DNA of 38,643 nt from Flavobacteriaceae bacterium (GCA_024638165.1 JAHEKV010000009.1:1-38643), one strand, 5' to 3'. Shown: positions 7,354-15,826, counted from the stretch's first letter. The notes: a model not told the origin generated them from the sequence alone. Numbers and translations: made by a program.

Positions 7354-9125
7354 GCCTCACTAAGCACCGCAAATTGGGCTTGATAGAGCTGATAATACAT
7401 CCCTTTTTTGGATAACAACTCCTCATGTGATCCGCGCTCTACCACCTGTCCCTGATCCATTACAAGAATTACATCTGCTTTTTGTACCGTAGCTAATCGG
7501 TGAGCGATGATAATTGATGTTCTACCCTCTGTTATCTTCTCTGTAGCACGCTGAATCAGTTGCTCCGCATAAGTGTCAATCGAGGAGGTTGCCTCGTCAA
7601 GAACAAGAATGCTAGGGTTTGCCACATATGCTCTTAAGAATGAGATAAGTTGTCGCTGACCACTAGATAAGGTGCTACCACGTTCATTAATTTCGAAATG
7701 GTATCCGCCCGGTAAAGCCTTAATGAATTCGTGTACTCCAATTGCTTTGGCCGCCTCTATAACGGCATCAAGAGTGATATTTGGATTTCCCAGGGTGATG
7801 TTCTTTTCAATGGTATCTGCGAATAAAAACACATCTTGAAGCACCACCGAAATATGTGAGCGCAATCCTCTCAATGTCATTTGACGAATATCTAAGTCGT
7901 CAATTTCAATCGCTCCTTTCTCTATTTCGTAAAAACGATTGAGTAAATTGATCAATGTAGACTTCCCAGCCCCTGTAGCTCCTACTACAGCGATACACTG
8001 CCCTGGTTCGATATTGAAATTAACTCCTCTTAAGACCGGCTTTTCAGGATCATAGGCAAATACAACATCCTTAAAAGCTACTTTTCCTTGTACTTCATCT
8101 AATTCAGCATCACCTTCATCTTCTAATTGCTCAGTGTCATCTAGAATATCGAATACTCTACCGGCGGCAACCATACCCATCTGAAGTACATTAAACTTAT
8201 CAGCAATGTGTCTTAGAGGTCTAAAAAGTAATGATGAAAGAAGAATAAAAGTGAAAATATCTCCATAACCCTCTGGTGAAATACCTCCGACATTTTGAAC
8301 CCCACCGTACCAGACAATCAAACCAACAGTAATTGATGCTAATAATTCAGCAATAGCAAAGAATATAGAGTTATACCACACCGTTTTTAACCAGGCATTC
8401 TGATGCTTCAAGTTAATTGCTCTGAAGGCTTTAGCTTCTTCGTCTTCGCGGTGAAATAGTTGTAGCACTCGAATACCGGCAAGGCGCTCCTGCACAAACG
8501 AATTTAAGGCAGCAATCTGGGCACGAACCTCAACAAATGCAACCTTCATCGATTTTTGAAACCAACGAGTCGCATAAAGGATTAATGGCATAATTGAAAA
8601 TACCAACAAAGCCAGTTTCCAATTCATAACCAGCATAACCGTCGCAACTACAAGCATCTTGAGAACATCAGCGATAATCATGAAAAAACCTTGGCTAAAA
8701 ATCTCTCCAATCTTTTGCATATCTGAAACCGCTCGGGTTACTAGTATCCCAACAGATGACTTATCGAAATAGGTCATTCGAAATCGAATCATTCGAGAAA
8801 ACAAATGGGTTCTTAAATCCTTGATGATCGACTCACCAAGTAGATTTGCAGTATAGGTAAAGAGTAACTGAAAGAAAACTTCTCCAAACAAAACTGCCGC
8901 CATGGCAATAATTAGCTGAAGTAATAATTCAGCATTTTGCTGGGTAATCGCCTCATCGATCAAACGACCCACCAAAGAAGGAGTGAGTACAGAAAATGCA
9001 GAAATTAAGATAGCCGAGAGAACCGATACGATAAAGATTCCACGATAAGGGGTGGTATACGAGAATACTCTCGAAAAAAGCTTGATATCAAAAGATTTCT
9101 TGGCCGAAGCCTCCTTTTTACTCAT
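7350..9125 (-). CDS. MsbA-like ABC transporter, fused permease and ATPase
   Basis: The 591-residue half-exporter has a six-helix membrane domain (about residues 25-310) and a C-terminal nucleotide-binding domain. That domain shows Walker A GATGAGKST (382-390), Q-loop Gln430, signature LSSGQ (486-490), Walker B ILVLDE (506-511) and H-loop His542. It should work as a homodimer. The family exports lipids, lipid A or drugs; the substrate cannot be read from sequence. It starts 8 bases inside the end of truA, so the two are translationally linked. It converges on cdaA. Confidence 0.9.
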   Translation of the reverse strand: MSKKEASAKKSFDIKLFSRVFSYTTPYRGIFIVSVLSAILISAFSVLTPSLVGRLIDEAITQQNAELLLQLIIAMAAVLFGEVFFQLLFTYTANLLGESIIKDLRTHLFSRMIRFRMTYFDKSSVGILVTRAVSDMQKIGEIFSQGFFMIIADVLKMLVVATVMLVMNWKLALLVFSIMPLILYATRWFQKSMKVAFVEVRAQIAALNSFVQERLAGIRVLQLFHREDEEAKAFRAINLKHQNAWLKTVWYNSIFFAIAELLASITVGLIVWYGGVQNVGGISPEGYGDIFTFILLSSLLFRPLRHIADKFNVLQMGMVAAGRVFDILDDTEQLEDEGDAELDEVQGKVAFKDVVFAYDPEKPVLRGVNFNIEPGQCIAVVGATGAGKSTLINLLNRFYEIEKGAIEIDDLDIRQMTLRGLRSHISVVLQDVFLFADTIEKNITLGNPNITLDAVIEAAKAIGVHEFIKALPGGYHFEINERGSTLSSGQRQLISFLRAYVANPSILVLDEATSSIDTYAEQLIQRATEKITEGRTSIIIAHRLATVQKADVILVMDQGQVVERGSHEELLSKKGMYYQLYQAQFAVLSEA

Positions 9126-9864
9126 TCCAGATTGAATTGGGATAATTCACAGCGGTTAAAGATAGTCCTTTTGCAGGTGAGGATGCGCCGGCTTTCGATC
9201 GAGATTTTGACTGAATAAGTTCTTGAATCCATTCGGGAGAGCGCTTCCCTAGGCCCACCTCTAGGAGTGAACCGACTACCGCACGTACCATGTTTCGCAG
9301 AAAACGATCGGCGGTAATTTCAAAACTTATCAAACTTCCTTCTTTCGTAAATGATGCCGCTCGAACATCACATATAAACGTTTTAACATCCGTATGTGTT
9401 CGAGAAAAACATTCAAAATCCTGCTTGCCGATAAGGAATTCAGCTGCTTTATTCATTTGTTCTAGGTCTAGTGGTAGACCTATAAAGTGTGCAAAATCGG
9501 TATTGAACGGATTTTTTTCAGTCTCGATAAGATAACGATAAGACCTTGAGGTCGCATCAAAACGCGCATGTGCTTCATTAGACACCCTGCGAATCGTTTG
9601 TATCGCAATGCTTTTCGATAAAAACCGATTTAGTTTATGAGTTAAATCTTCTAAATCAAGAGGAGGTTCATAATCAAAATGAGCATAAATCTCTGCGGCA
9701 TGAACTCCGGCGTCGGTACGACCGGCACCTACGATGGCAATTTCAGAACCTGATAAAGTACTTAAAGCTTCCTCTAAGGCTTGTTGCACACTGTAGGCAT
9801 TAGGCTGTCTTTGCCAGCCATGGTATTCAGAACCATTAAATGCTATTTGAATGAAATAACGCAA
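9118..9864 (-). CDS. truA: tRNA pseudouridine(38-40) synthase
   Basis: TruA makes pseudouridine at positions 38-40 of the tRNA anticodon arm. The catalytic motif GAGRTDAGVHA is at residues 46-56 with nucleophile Asp51. RSYRYLI and the C-terminal FLRNMVRAVVG motif are also present. The frame stays open eight codons upstream to a TTG at 9888. I place the start at TTG 9864 because it gives the family N-terminus (MRYFIQIAFNG), and because the upstream TTG lies inside a perfect -7 promoter box (9886-9893) and so would not be transcribed from that promoter. A TTG start is less common but no ATG is available. Confidence 0.92.
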   Translation of the reverse strand: MRYFIQIAFNGSEYHGWQRQPNAYSVQQALEEALSTLSGSEIAIVGAGRTDAGVHAAEIYAHFDYEPPLDLEDLTHKLNRFLSKSIAIQTIRRVSNEAHARFDATSRSYRYLIETEKNPFNTDFAHFIGLPLDLEQMNKAAEFLIGKQDFECFSRTHTDVKTFICDVRAASFTKEGSLISFEITADRFLRNMVRAVVGSLLEVGLGKRSPEWIQELIQSKSRSKAGASSPAKGLSLTAVNYPNSIWNE

Positions 9865-9873
9865 TGCAAGAAT

Positions 9874-9893
9874 TATCTTTGAAAACAAAGATA
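9874..9893. promoter_or_regulatory. Palindromic divergent promoter: two facing -7 boxes
   Basis: The sequence is TATCTTTG, four A, CAAAGATA: an 8-bp perfect inverted repeat. Each arm is an exact TAnnTTTG -7 box, one reading right to the metallophosphoesterase (ATG at 9901) and one reading left to truA (TTG at 9864). For the rightward promoter a TTG lies 24 bases upstream (9847-9849), near the usual -33 spacing. No clear -33 TTG is seen for the leftward one. The two promoters occlude each other, so divergent transcription should be competitive. Confidence 0.65.
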
Positions 9894-9900
9894 CGTTACC

Positions 9901-10410
9901 ATGACCAGAATCTTCCTGCTATCCGATACCCATTCTTACTGTGACGATCGGATCCTTCATTTCGCAAGCGAGGCTGATGAAACTTGGCATGCAGGCGATA
10001 TAGGAAGCACTTCAGTCAGCGATGCCATTGAAAAGGTATCCTCGTTTAAAGCGGTTTATGGAAATATTGATGATCACCTTCAAAGAAGTCAATATCCTGA
10101 AAATTTGATATTTCAGTGTGAAAACGTCAAAGTATTGATAACTCATATTGCCGGGTACCCAAATCGATACCACCCAAGGGTCAGGTCTTTGATTGAACAG
10201 CACCAACCTAAACTTGTAATCTGTGGACATTCTCACCTTTTAAAGGTCATGAATGATAAGCAGTACGGTCATTTACATATGAATCCTGGAGCTGCTGGAA
10301 CCCATGGATTTCATAAAGTACGTACCGGATTACAATTTGAGATTGAAAACGATCAAATTAGAAATCTACAAGTAATTGAATTTGGTACGCGAGGAGCTAT
10401 CAAAAAATAG
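9901..10410 (+). CDS. YfcE/MJ0936-type metallophosphoesterase
   Basis: The 169-residue cytoplasmic protein has the compact calcineurin-like phosphoesterase fold. Metal ligands are visible in order: DTH (Asp9, His11), GDIG (Asp33), GNID (Asn55), THI (His82) and GHSH (His110, His112). Length is typical of the YfcE family of small metallo-phosphodiesterases, whose natural substrates are mostly unknown. It has its own promoter in the palindrome shared with truA and ends before a bidirectional terminator. Confidence 0.88.
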   Translation: MTRIFLLSDTHSYCDDRILHFASEADETWHAGDIGSTSVSDAIEKVSSFKAVYGNIDDHLQRSQYPENLIFQCENVKVLITHIAGYPNRYHPRVRSLIEQHQPKLVICGHSHLLKVMNDKQYGHLHMNPGAAGTHGFHKVRTGLQFEIENDQIRNLQVIEFGTRGAIKK

Positions 10411-10437
10411 AAAAAGCCCAGGTTTCCCTGAGCTTTT
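10411..10437. terminator. Bidirectional terminator between convergent genes
   Basis: An A-run and stem aaaaagcccagg pairs with cctgagctttt with one mismatch, giving T-runs on both strands. It sits directly after the metallophosphoesterase stop and about 30 bases after the DUF4293 stop on the other strand. Confidence 0.75.
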
Positions 10438-10467
10438 CCCGCACTAATACTACTAAGATATCCGGTT

Positions 10468-10872
10468 TTAACGCAAACGATCAGCAGATTTTACGAGATC
10501 TTCATCCTTTTTGATTGCCCTGTTGGCCAGGACGAGAAAAACGATAGAAAAGATCGGAATCAACATCCCAATACCCTTCTCAGAGGTGGCAACCTCTCCG
10601 GATACATTTAGCGATCGATAAACGAAAAATCCTAGTAAAAAAAGTTGTGAAATCAGGTTCAATCGATTGATGACGAACTGATTTTGACGATTTCTATACC
10701 AAAAAATAGATCCAACGGCTAAAAGGGCACTTAGAACACCTTCACCGAACACTAACACCCCTACAGTACCTTGAAAACCAAGACCTAAGATCGCAGCCTG
10801 TACTCCGTAAACTAAAACGACGGACAACAAAGCAACCAGGGTTAAATAAAGTGTTTGTATGCGTTGAATCAT
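10468..10872 (-). CDS. DUF4293 four-helix membrane protein
   Basis: The 134-residue protein opens with MIQRIQTLYL, typical of the Bacteroidota DUF4293 family. It has four hydrophobic segments (about 7-25, 36-57, 71-88 and 101-117) and a short charged C-terminal tail. Function is unknown. The gene is divergent from rho, an arrangement I recall as common in Bacteroidota. A TAATTTTG sequence lies only five bases before the ATG and is too close to be a convincing promoter unless the message is leaderless. Confidence 0.8.
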   Translation of the reverse strand: MIQRIQTLYLTLVALLSVVLVYGVQAAILGLGFQGTVGVLVFGEGVLSALLAVGSIFWYRNRQNQFVINRLNLISQLFLLGFFVYRSLNVSGEVATSEKGIGMLIPIFSIVFLVLANRAIKKDEDLVKSADRLR

Positions 10873-10908
10873 AATTCAAAATTAGGATGGTTTTTTTTAA
10901 TAAAACAG

Positions 10909-10936
10909 TTGCTTTTAATTTTTATTTGTATCATTG
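10909..10936 (+). promoter_or_regulatory. rho promoter
   Basis: A -33 TTG (10909-10911) is followed after 17 bases by TATCATTG (10929-10936), one mismatch from the -7 consensus TAnnTTTG. Transcription would start near 10942, leaving a leader of about 70 bases before the rho ATG at 11012. The open frame that begins at 10934 therefore starts too early to be the true gene start. Confidence 0.55.
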
Positions 10937-11011
10937 CAACGTAGTCAGCGGTTACTACCTTACTTCACATTACCGCAATTATCACTTGATTTAATTCTTT
11001 CCTTAATACAC

Positions 11012-12676
11012 ATGTTTGAAATTGAAGCGCTAAAAGCGAAAAAGCTGGTTGATTTGCAAGAAATTGCAGCGACTCTTAAAATTGCACGTTACAAAACTTT
11101 AAAGAAACAAGATCTCATTTATCAGATACTAGACCTTCAGGCTCAAAAACCCGAAGAAGTAGTTAAACATGAGATCAAGGAAAAAAGTACTAAAGAAGCA
11201 TCGACTAGTACTGAAGCGGTTAACGAAGAACAGAATACCCAATCAAAAAGAAGATCTCGAACTAGAGCTCAAAAAACTCCTACCGAAGGGGTAAGTGACG
11301 AAGCAAAACAAGAAGTCAAATCAGAAGGTAAGGAAGAACAGACCTCTGAAAACACCCAAAGAGGATCTAGAAATCAACAGCGAAACAACGATCGACGAAA
11401 TAATGATCGTCAGAATAATCGAAATGATCGTCAAAACGATCGTCAGAACGATCGCCGAGGTAACGACCGTGGAAAAGGTCAACATGATAAAGGTGCTAAT
11501 TACGATCGACACAACTACGATAAAGAATTAAAGAATCGTTACAAGCAACCTGAGCACGAATTTGAAGGGCTTATCGATAGTGAAGGCGTTTTAGATATTA
11601 TGTCTGACGGTTACGGGTTTTTGCGTTCATCAGACTACAACTACCTAGCTTCACCTGATGATATCTACGTATCTCAATCTCAGATTCGACTATTCGGATT
11701 AAAAACTGGAGATACCGTCTTAGGAAGTATCCGTCCACCAAAAGAAGGTGAAAAATACTTTCCGCTGATCAAAGTGAATAAGATTAATGGTCTTGATCCT
11801 AATGTGGTTAGAGATCGTGTTTCTTTCGAACATTTGACACCGCTCTTCCCAAAAGAAAAATTCAACGTAGCAGGTGCGAGAAGTACGGTTTCAACGCGTA
11901 TTATCGATCTGTTTTCACCGATCGGTAAAGGTCAAAGAGGAATGATCGTTGCCCAACCGAAAACGGGTAAAACCATGTTATTAAAGGACATCGCGAACGC
12001 GATTGCGGCCAATCACCCAGAAGTCTACCAAATTATTCTTCTGATTGACGAGCGTCCTGAAGAAGTTACTGATATGCAGCGTAACGTACGTGGAGAAGTG
12101 GTAGCATCGACCTTCGATAAAGAAGCTTCTGAACATGTTCGCGTTGCCAATATCGTTATTGAAAAAGCGAAGCGTCTGGTTGAGTGTGGTCATGACGTAG
12201 TGATTCTATTAGACTCTATCACAAGACTGGCTCGTGCTTATAACACGGTGCAACCGGCTTCAGGAAAAGTACTAAGTGGTGGTGTCGATGCGAATGCACT
12301 TCATAAACCAAAACGATTCTTTGGTGCGGCTCGTAATATCGAAAACGGAGGATCTCTTTCAATTATTGCAACGGCTCTTACCGAAACGGGTTCTAAGATG
12401 GATGAGGTTATTTTCGAAGAATTCAAAGGAACCGGTAACATGGAGCTTCAACTCGATCGTAGAATCTCGAACCGAAGAATATTCCCTGCGATTGATCTCA
12501 TCTCATCATCAACACGAAGAGACGATTTACTATTAGACGATAGCACTATTCAACGCATGTGGATTCTTCGCAAATATTTAGCAGACATGAACCCTGTTGA
12601 AGCCATGGAATTCATTGAGCAGCGTATTAAGCAAACACGAAATAACGAAGAGTTCCTGCTAACCATGAACGAATAG
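11012..12676 (+). CDS. rho: Transcription termination factor Rho with disordered Asn/Arg/Asp-rich insertion
   Basis: Rho is the hexameric RNA-dependent ATPase helicase that ends transcription. The start chosen (ATG 11012) gives the family N-terminus [19 protein letters not shown]; the frame continues 26 codons upstream but reaches into the promoter. The Rho N helical domain covers about residues 1-47. An inserted low-complexity stretch covers about 48-185, first Lys/Glu/Ser/Thr-rich, then [10 protein letters not shown]-like repeats at about 125-150. The RNA-binding cold-shock-type domain has GYGFLR (200-205). The ATPase has P-loop QPKTGKT (315-321), Walker B VVILLD and the Q/R-loop region. 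E. coli Rho has 419 residues; the excess of about 135 is the insertion. Similar insertions are known in Bacteroidota and are linked to phase separation in Bacteroides. Confidence 0.97.
   Translation: MFEIEALKAKKLVDLQEIAATLKIARYKTLKKQDLIYQILDLQAQKPEEVVKHEIKEKSTKEASTSTEAVNEEQNTQSKRRSRTRAQKTPTEGVSDEAKQEVKSEGKEEQTSENTQRGSRNQQRNNDRRNNDRQNNRNDRQNDRQNDRRGNDRGKGQHDKGANYDRHNYDKELKNRYKQPEHEFEGLIDSEGVLDIMSDGYGFLRSSDYNYLASPDDIYVSQSQIRLFGLKTGDTVLGSIRPPKEGEKYFPLIKVNKINGLDPNVVRDRVSFEHLTPLFPKEKFNVAGARSTVSTRIIDLFSPIGKGQRGMIVAQPKTGKTMLLKDIANAIAANHPEVYQIILLIDERPEEVTDMQRNVRGEVVASTFDKEASEHVRVANIVIEKAKRLVECGHDVVILLDSITRLARAYNTVQPASGKVLSGGVDANALHKPKRFFGAARNIENGGSLSIIATALTETGSKMDEVIFEEFKGTGNMELQLDRRISNRRIFPAIDLISSSTRRDDLLLDDSTIQRMWILRKYLADMNPVEAMEFIEQRIKQTRNNEEFLLTMNE
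11383..11475 (+). repeat. Imperfect short tandem repeats encoding the Rho Asn/Asp/Arg tract
   Basis: Units like aacgatcgtcag and aatgatcgtcag recur several times in frame, coding NDRQ, NDRR and NNR motifs. Units differ mainly by silent T/C changes. The tract may vary in length between strains by slippage. Confidence 0.7.
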
Positions 12677-12696
12677 AAGGCCGAAAATTAAGGCAT

Positions 12697-12730
12697 AAAA
12701 AAAGCGCGCTCCAAAAGAGCGCGCTTTTTA
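12697..12730. terminator. Strong bidirectional terminator between rho and rpsT
   Basis: The 9-bp GC-rich stem agcgcgctc (12703-12711) / gagcgcgct (12717-12725) has loop CAAAA, with an A-run before and a T-run after. It lies about 20 bases after the rho stop and about 40 bases after the rpsT stop on the other strand. Confidence 0.9.
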
Positions 12731-12768
12731 ATATCGCTGTATTACTAACTACAAAACAGGGCAGCTAG

Positions 12769-13020
12769 TTATAACTGAGCAACTAAACGAGTAAGTTTAC
12801 TCTTTAGGTTAGATGCCTTGTTCGTGTGGATAATGTTTCTCTTAGCTAGTTTATCGATCATGCCGATAACTGAAGGAAGTTGCTTCTCTGCTTCTTCTTT
12901 ACTCTCTTCTCCACGAAGTTTCTTAATCGCGGTACGAACCGTTTTGTGTTGGTAACGATTACGTAAACGAGCTGCTTCGTTACGACGAATACGCTTCAGT
13001 GCTGATTTATGATTTGCCAT
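12769..13020 (-). CDS. rpsT: 30S ribosomal protein S20
   Basis: The 83-residue, highly basic helical protein begins MANHKSALKRIRRNEAARLRN, the S20 signature. It binds 16S rRNA in the small subunit. Length is normal. The ATG lies 23 bases downstream of the second tRNA-Glu on the same strand with no separate promoter or terminator visible between, so it may be transcribed together with the tRNAs and released by tRNA processing. Confidence 0.97.
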   Translation of the reverse strand: MANHKSALKRIRRNEAARLRNRYQHKTVRTAIKKLRGEESKEEAEKQLPSVIGMIDKLAKRNIIHTNKASNLKSKLTRLVAQL

Positions 13021-13043
13021 AATTCTATTTAAATCTTTTTTTG

Positions 13044-13115
13044 TAGCCCGTAGGGGAATCGAACCCCTGTTACCAGGATGAAAACCTGGCGTCCTAACCC
13101 CTAGACGAACGGGCC
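13044..13115 (-). tRNA. tRNA-Glu(TTC), copy 1
   Basis: Read on the minus strand the gene begins GGCCCGTTCGTCTAGGGG and folds as a full cloverleaf. The anticodon stem CCAGG/CCTGG encloses loop TTTTCAT with anticodon TTC. The T arm has loop TTCGATT, and the acceptor closes with a G-T wobble at 1-72. CCA is not encoded. It is identical to the copy at 13140-13211. Confidence 0.97.
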
Positions 13116-13139
13116 ATTAAACCCTTAATTTCAACTTTG

Positions 13140-13211
13140 TAGCCCGTAGGGGAATCGAACCCCTGTTACCAGGATGAAAACCTGGCGTCCTAACCCCTAG
13201 ACGAACGGGCC
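13140..13211 (-). tRNA. tRNA-Glu(TTC), copy 2
   Basis: This copy is identical in sequence to the one at 13044-13115, offset by 96 bases, with a 24-base spacer between. It is the first of the pair in transcription order, next to the promoter at 13235-13264. Confidence 0.97.
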
Positions 13212-13234
13212 ATTTCTAGCCTAAATTGCGGACG

Positions 13235-13264
13235 CAAAAATACAACTATTTTTAAGTCTCGCAA
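13235..13264 (-). promoter_or_regulatory. Promoter of the tRNA-Glu pair (and perhaps rpsT)
   Basis: On the minus strand, TTG (13264-13262) is followed after 19 bases by TATTTTTG (13242-13235), an exact -33/-7 match with the expected spacing. The start of transcription would fall near 13229, about 18 bases before the mature tRNA 5' end. Confidence 0.7.
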
Positions 13265-13281
13265 ACCTAGTATTTACTTTT

Positions 13282-14757
13282 TTAATAAGCCTTCGCAAAC
13301 AGCACTCTTCCCGTAGAAGGTTTACCGCTGTAAATACAACTTCCCTCCTCTCTCTTTTGATCGAGAGGAATGCAACGAATAGTGGCTTTAGTCTCTTCTT
13401 TTATGCGATCTTCAGTCTCGGCTGTACCATCCCAATGAGCAGAAACAAATCCACCTTTCTGATCAAGAACTTGCTTGAAAGTATCGTAATCTTCTACCTC
13501 GGTTATATTCTCTGAACGATGATTGAGCGCTTTTGTCCAAAGATTTTCTTGAATCTCATCTAATAACTTAACCACTAATTCACTAATTCCATCGGCAGAA
13601 ACTGTCTCTTTGGTCAAGGTATCTCTGCGCGCAAGTTCATAAGTACCATTTTCTAAATCTCTCGGACCAATAGCGATTCGCAAAGGCACACCTTTCAATT
13701 CGTATTCATTGAACTTAAAGCCTGGCTTATGGGTATCTCTATTATCATACTTAACAGATATCCCCTTCGAGCGCAGTTCTTTTACTAAGCCTTCTACATG
13801 TGCATTCAGCTCATTCAACTGTTCTTCTCCCTTATAAATAGGAACAATTACCACTTGAGTAGGTGCCAATTTAGGAGGAAGTACAAGCCCGTGATCATCA
13901 CTATGAGTCATAATTAGTGCTCCCATTAGACGTGTTGAAACTCCCCAAGAGGTCGCCCAAACATATTCTTGTCCACCTTCTTTGGTAGCGTATTTAACAT
14001 CAAAGGCTTTGGCAAAATTTTGACCCAAGAAATGTGAAGTACCCGCTTGTAGCGCCTTTCCATCTTGCATGAGCGCCTCGATACAATACGTCTCCTCTGC
14101 CCCAGCAAATCGTTCACTTTCAGACTTTAATCCCTTAATTACCGGCATTGCCATGAAAGATTCAGCAAACTCGGCATAAACATTATTCATTTTCTCCGCC
14201 TCGGCAAGCGCCTCTTCACGGGTTGCATGAGCTGTGTGCCCTTCTTGCCACAAAAATTCGGCAGTTCGCAAGAATAATCGAGTTCTCATTTCCCAACGAA
14301 CCACATTGGCCCACTGATTGTATAAAAGTGGTAGATCTCGGTACGATTGAATCCACTTGCGATACGTGTCCCATATAATGGTTTCAGAAGTAGGTCGAAC
14401 GATCAGCTCTTCTTCTAATTTAGCATCTTCATCTACTACGATTCCGCTACCATCCTCTGCATTTTTAAGACGATAATGCGTAACCACTGCGCACTCCTTA
14501 GCGAACCCTTCAACATGAGAGGCTTCTTTCGATAAATAAGACTTTGGAATGAAGATCGGAAAGTAAACATTCTCATGACCCGTATCCTTAAACATTTGGT
14601 CTAAGGCTTGTTGCATCTTCTCCCAGATAGCGAAACCATATGGCTTAATCACCATACAACCCCTAACCCCTGAGTTCTCTGCTAAGTCAGCCTTTACTAC
14701 TAACTCGTTATACCACTTTGAATAATCTTCTGCTCTAGAAGTTAGATTTTTCCCCAT
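13282..14757 (-). CDS. proS: Prolyl-tRNA synthetase (short, archaeal/eukaryotic-type)
   Basis: ProS charges tRNA-Pro. The 491-residue form begins [20 protein letters not shown] and lacks the editing insertion of the E. coli type, so it belongs to the short class. The class II motifs are visible: motif 2 around [26 protein letters not shown] and motif 3 around [22 protein letters not shown]. An anticodon-binding domain and a C-terminal zinc-type extension ([16 protein letters not shown], ending FAKAY) follow. The frame extends 28 codons upstream, but that part has no family similarity and starts before the predicted transcription start, so ATG 14757 is chosen. Confidence 0.96.
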   Translation of the reverse strand: MGKNLTSRAEDYSKWYNELVVKADLAENSGVRGCMVIKPYGFAIWEKMQQALDQMFKDTGHENVYFPIFIPKSYLSKEASHVEGFAKECAVVTHYRLKNAEDGSGIVVDEDAKLEEELIVRPTSETIIWDTYRKWIQSYRDLPLLYNQWANVVRWEMRTRLFLRTAEFLWQEGHTAHATREEALAEAEKMNNVYAEFAESFMAMPVIKGLKSESERFAGAEETYCIEALMQDGKALQAGTSHFLGQNFAKAFDVKYATKEGGQEYVWATSWGVSTRLMGALIMTHSDDHGLVLPPKLAPTQVVIVPIYKGEEQLNELNAHVEGLVKELRSKGISVKYDNRDTHKPGFKFNEYELKGVPLRIAIGPRDLENGTYELARRDTLTKETVSADGISELVVKLLDEIQENLWTKALNHRSENITEVEDYDTFKQVLDQKGGFVSAHWDGTAETEDRIKEETKATIRCIPLDQKREEGSCIYSGKPSTGRVLFAKAY

Positions 14758-14785
14758 GCTAATTTTTTTGGCACAATCATTGCCT

Positions 14786-14816
14786 TTGTAAAGGCGGGTA
14801 AAACTAATTAAATTTA
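14786..14816 (+). promoter_or_regulatory. Possible promoter of the lipoprotein/porin genes
   Basis: TTG (14786-14788) is followed after 20 bases by TAAATTTA (14809-14816), one mismatch from TAnnTTTG. Transcription would begin at about 14822, which would make an ATG at 14822 leaderless and favours the in-frame ATG at 14870. Confidence 0.4.
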
Positions 14817-14821
14817 TAGAT

Positions 14822-15817
14822 ATGAAAGTGCATTTAGACAAAAGTACCGGCAGAAAAGGAGGTTATCAAATGATAACGGGATTAATTGCAGTTGCAATAG
14901 GCTTGAGTCTAAATTCTTGCATTGCCTATTACCCGGTTTCCTATTATCAAACCGAAAGACCTGGAATGCGCGTTCAATACGCACAATCACCTGACTCACA
15001 GGCAGGGCAGTTTTACACCTCTTACTTTGCAGATAAAGCTGCTGCGCTGTCAGAAGATTATGAATTAACCGATATAGATTCGTATCAAAGCGGTTCAAAT
15101 AGTTATGCCGGATGGGGTGAGAATACCGATCGTGTTCAAATCACCATCAACCAGTGGGGCACAGGATTGAACAACCCTTACTATGATTTTTATTGGAATC
15201 CTGCGTGGAATATGAATTGGGGATGGAACAGTCCTTGGGCATACAATAATTGGAATCCGAGATTCATTGATCCTTGGGGAAATTGGGGTTACCAAACCTG
15301 GGGTTGGAATTCTTGGAACCCTTGGAATCGTCCTTACTTTTATGGTTATCCCGGTTATGGTGGCTTTGTTTACGCTCCTAATCAGCGTTTCTACAAAAGC
15401 AGTCGATTCTACCGAGTGAATAGCCGCAGATACCGCAATGAACGAAGCACCCTTAGAACTCCTAGTTACATCGCCAATCGAGGGCGTTCGAATCAAGAAA
15501 ATGTTCGAAGTAGCATCTTAAGTACTACCGCTTCTCCTAACCAGAGAACCTTAGTGAATAAGGTAAGCAGAACACTCAGAACTACTACTTCAGATAATGT
15601 TCGAAGGTCAACTAGCTACAACTCTGGTCGTGCAGCCACACAGAGAACTTTTTCGCGCACCAGCACCAATCGCGCATCAAGTAACGTACGTTCAACAAAT
15701 ACGCGAAGTTCAAGTAATGTAAGAACAAGTCGACCTGTAAGTAATTCACGAAGCACTTCTAGAAGCAGTGGATCAAGAAGTTCTTCGGGGCGTTCAAATT
15801 CGAGAGGGAACAACTAA
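14822..15817 (+). CDS. Trp/Asn-rich lipoprotein with Ser/Arg/Thr-rich disordered tail
   Basis: The 331-residue frame encodes a lipoprotein signal (hydrophobic 18-30, lipobox LNSC, Cys33). Residues about 110-175 are extremely rich in Trp, Asn, Tyr, Gly and Pro, with WNP/WGW-type units. The last 130 residues are almost only Ser, Arg, Thr, Asn and a few Val, so they are basic and disordered. Similar flavobacterial proteins are sometimes labelled vitellogenin-like because of the Ser-rich tail; that name carries no function. ATG 14870 (315 residues) is a serious alternative start because of the strong Shine-Dalgarno, though only the longer form gives a positively charged n-region. It lies 9 bases before the porin gene, so a shared outer-membrane role is likely but unproven. 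Confidence 0.7.
   Translation: MKVHLDKSTGRKGGYQMITGLIAVAIGLSLNSCIAYYPVSYYQTERPGMRVQYAQSPDSQAGQFYTSYFADKAAALSEDYELTDIDSYQSGSNSYAGWGENTDRVQITINQWGTGLNNPYYDFYWNPAWNMNWGWNSPWAYNNWNPRFIDPWGNWGYQTWGWNSWNPWNRPYFYGYPGYGGFVYAPNQRFYKSSRFYRVNSRRYRNERSTLRTPSYIANRGRSNQENVRSSILSTTASPNQRTLVNKVSRTLRTTTSDNVRRSTSYNSGRAATQRTFSRTSTNRASSNVRSTNTRSSSNVRTSRPVSNSRSTSRSSGSRSSSGRSNSRGNN
14839..14869 (-). promoter_or_regulatory. proS promoter lying inside the divergent lipoprotein frame
   Basis: On the minus strand, TTG (14869-14867) is followed after 20 bases by TACTTTTG (14846-14839), an exact consensus match. Transcription would begin near 14833, giving proS a leader of about 75 bases. The leader contains the inverted repeat gcctttgtaaaggc (14782-14795). 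The promoter overlaps the 5' end of the divergent gene. Confidence 0.65.
14856..14863 (+). promoter_or_regulatory. Strong Shine-Dalgarno, unusual for Bacteroidota
   Basis: AAGGAGGT lies seven bases before an in-frame ATG at 14870. Bacteroidota genes mostly lack a Shine-Dalgarno, so this near-perfect match is notable and points to 14870 as the start of the lipoprotein gene. Confidence 0.55.
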
Positions 15818-15826
15818 TTTAGCGTC

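Noticed and set aside
10877-10884. TAATTTTG on the minus strand as a DUF4293 promoter
   Set aside because: It lies only five bases from the ATG, which would make the message leaderless, and no -33 TTG is present.
11383-11475. Short repeats considered as a CRISPR array
   Set aside because: Units are about 12 bases, in frame with rho and without spacers; no cas genes are nearby.
11295-11531. Open frames overlapping the rho insertion on both strands
   Set aside because: They arise from the repetitive low-complexity DNA of the rho linker and encode Ile/Val/Thr-rich nonsense; rho itself explains the region.
13044-13211. Direct repeat of about 72 bases as a mobile element end
   Set aside because: The repeat is fully explained by two identical tRNA-Glu genes.
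14842-15098. Minus-strand frame upstream of proS as an extra gene or proS extension
   Set aside because: It lies upstream of the predicted proS transcription start and antisense to the lipoprotein signal region, without protein-like features.
15095-15813. Open frames antisense to the Trp/Asn-rich lipoprotein
   Set aside because: They are mirror images of the low-complexity codons of the sense gene (Ser/Arg giving Leu/Glu) and have no independent features.
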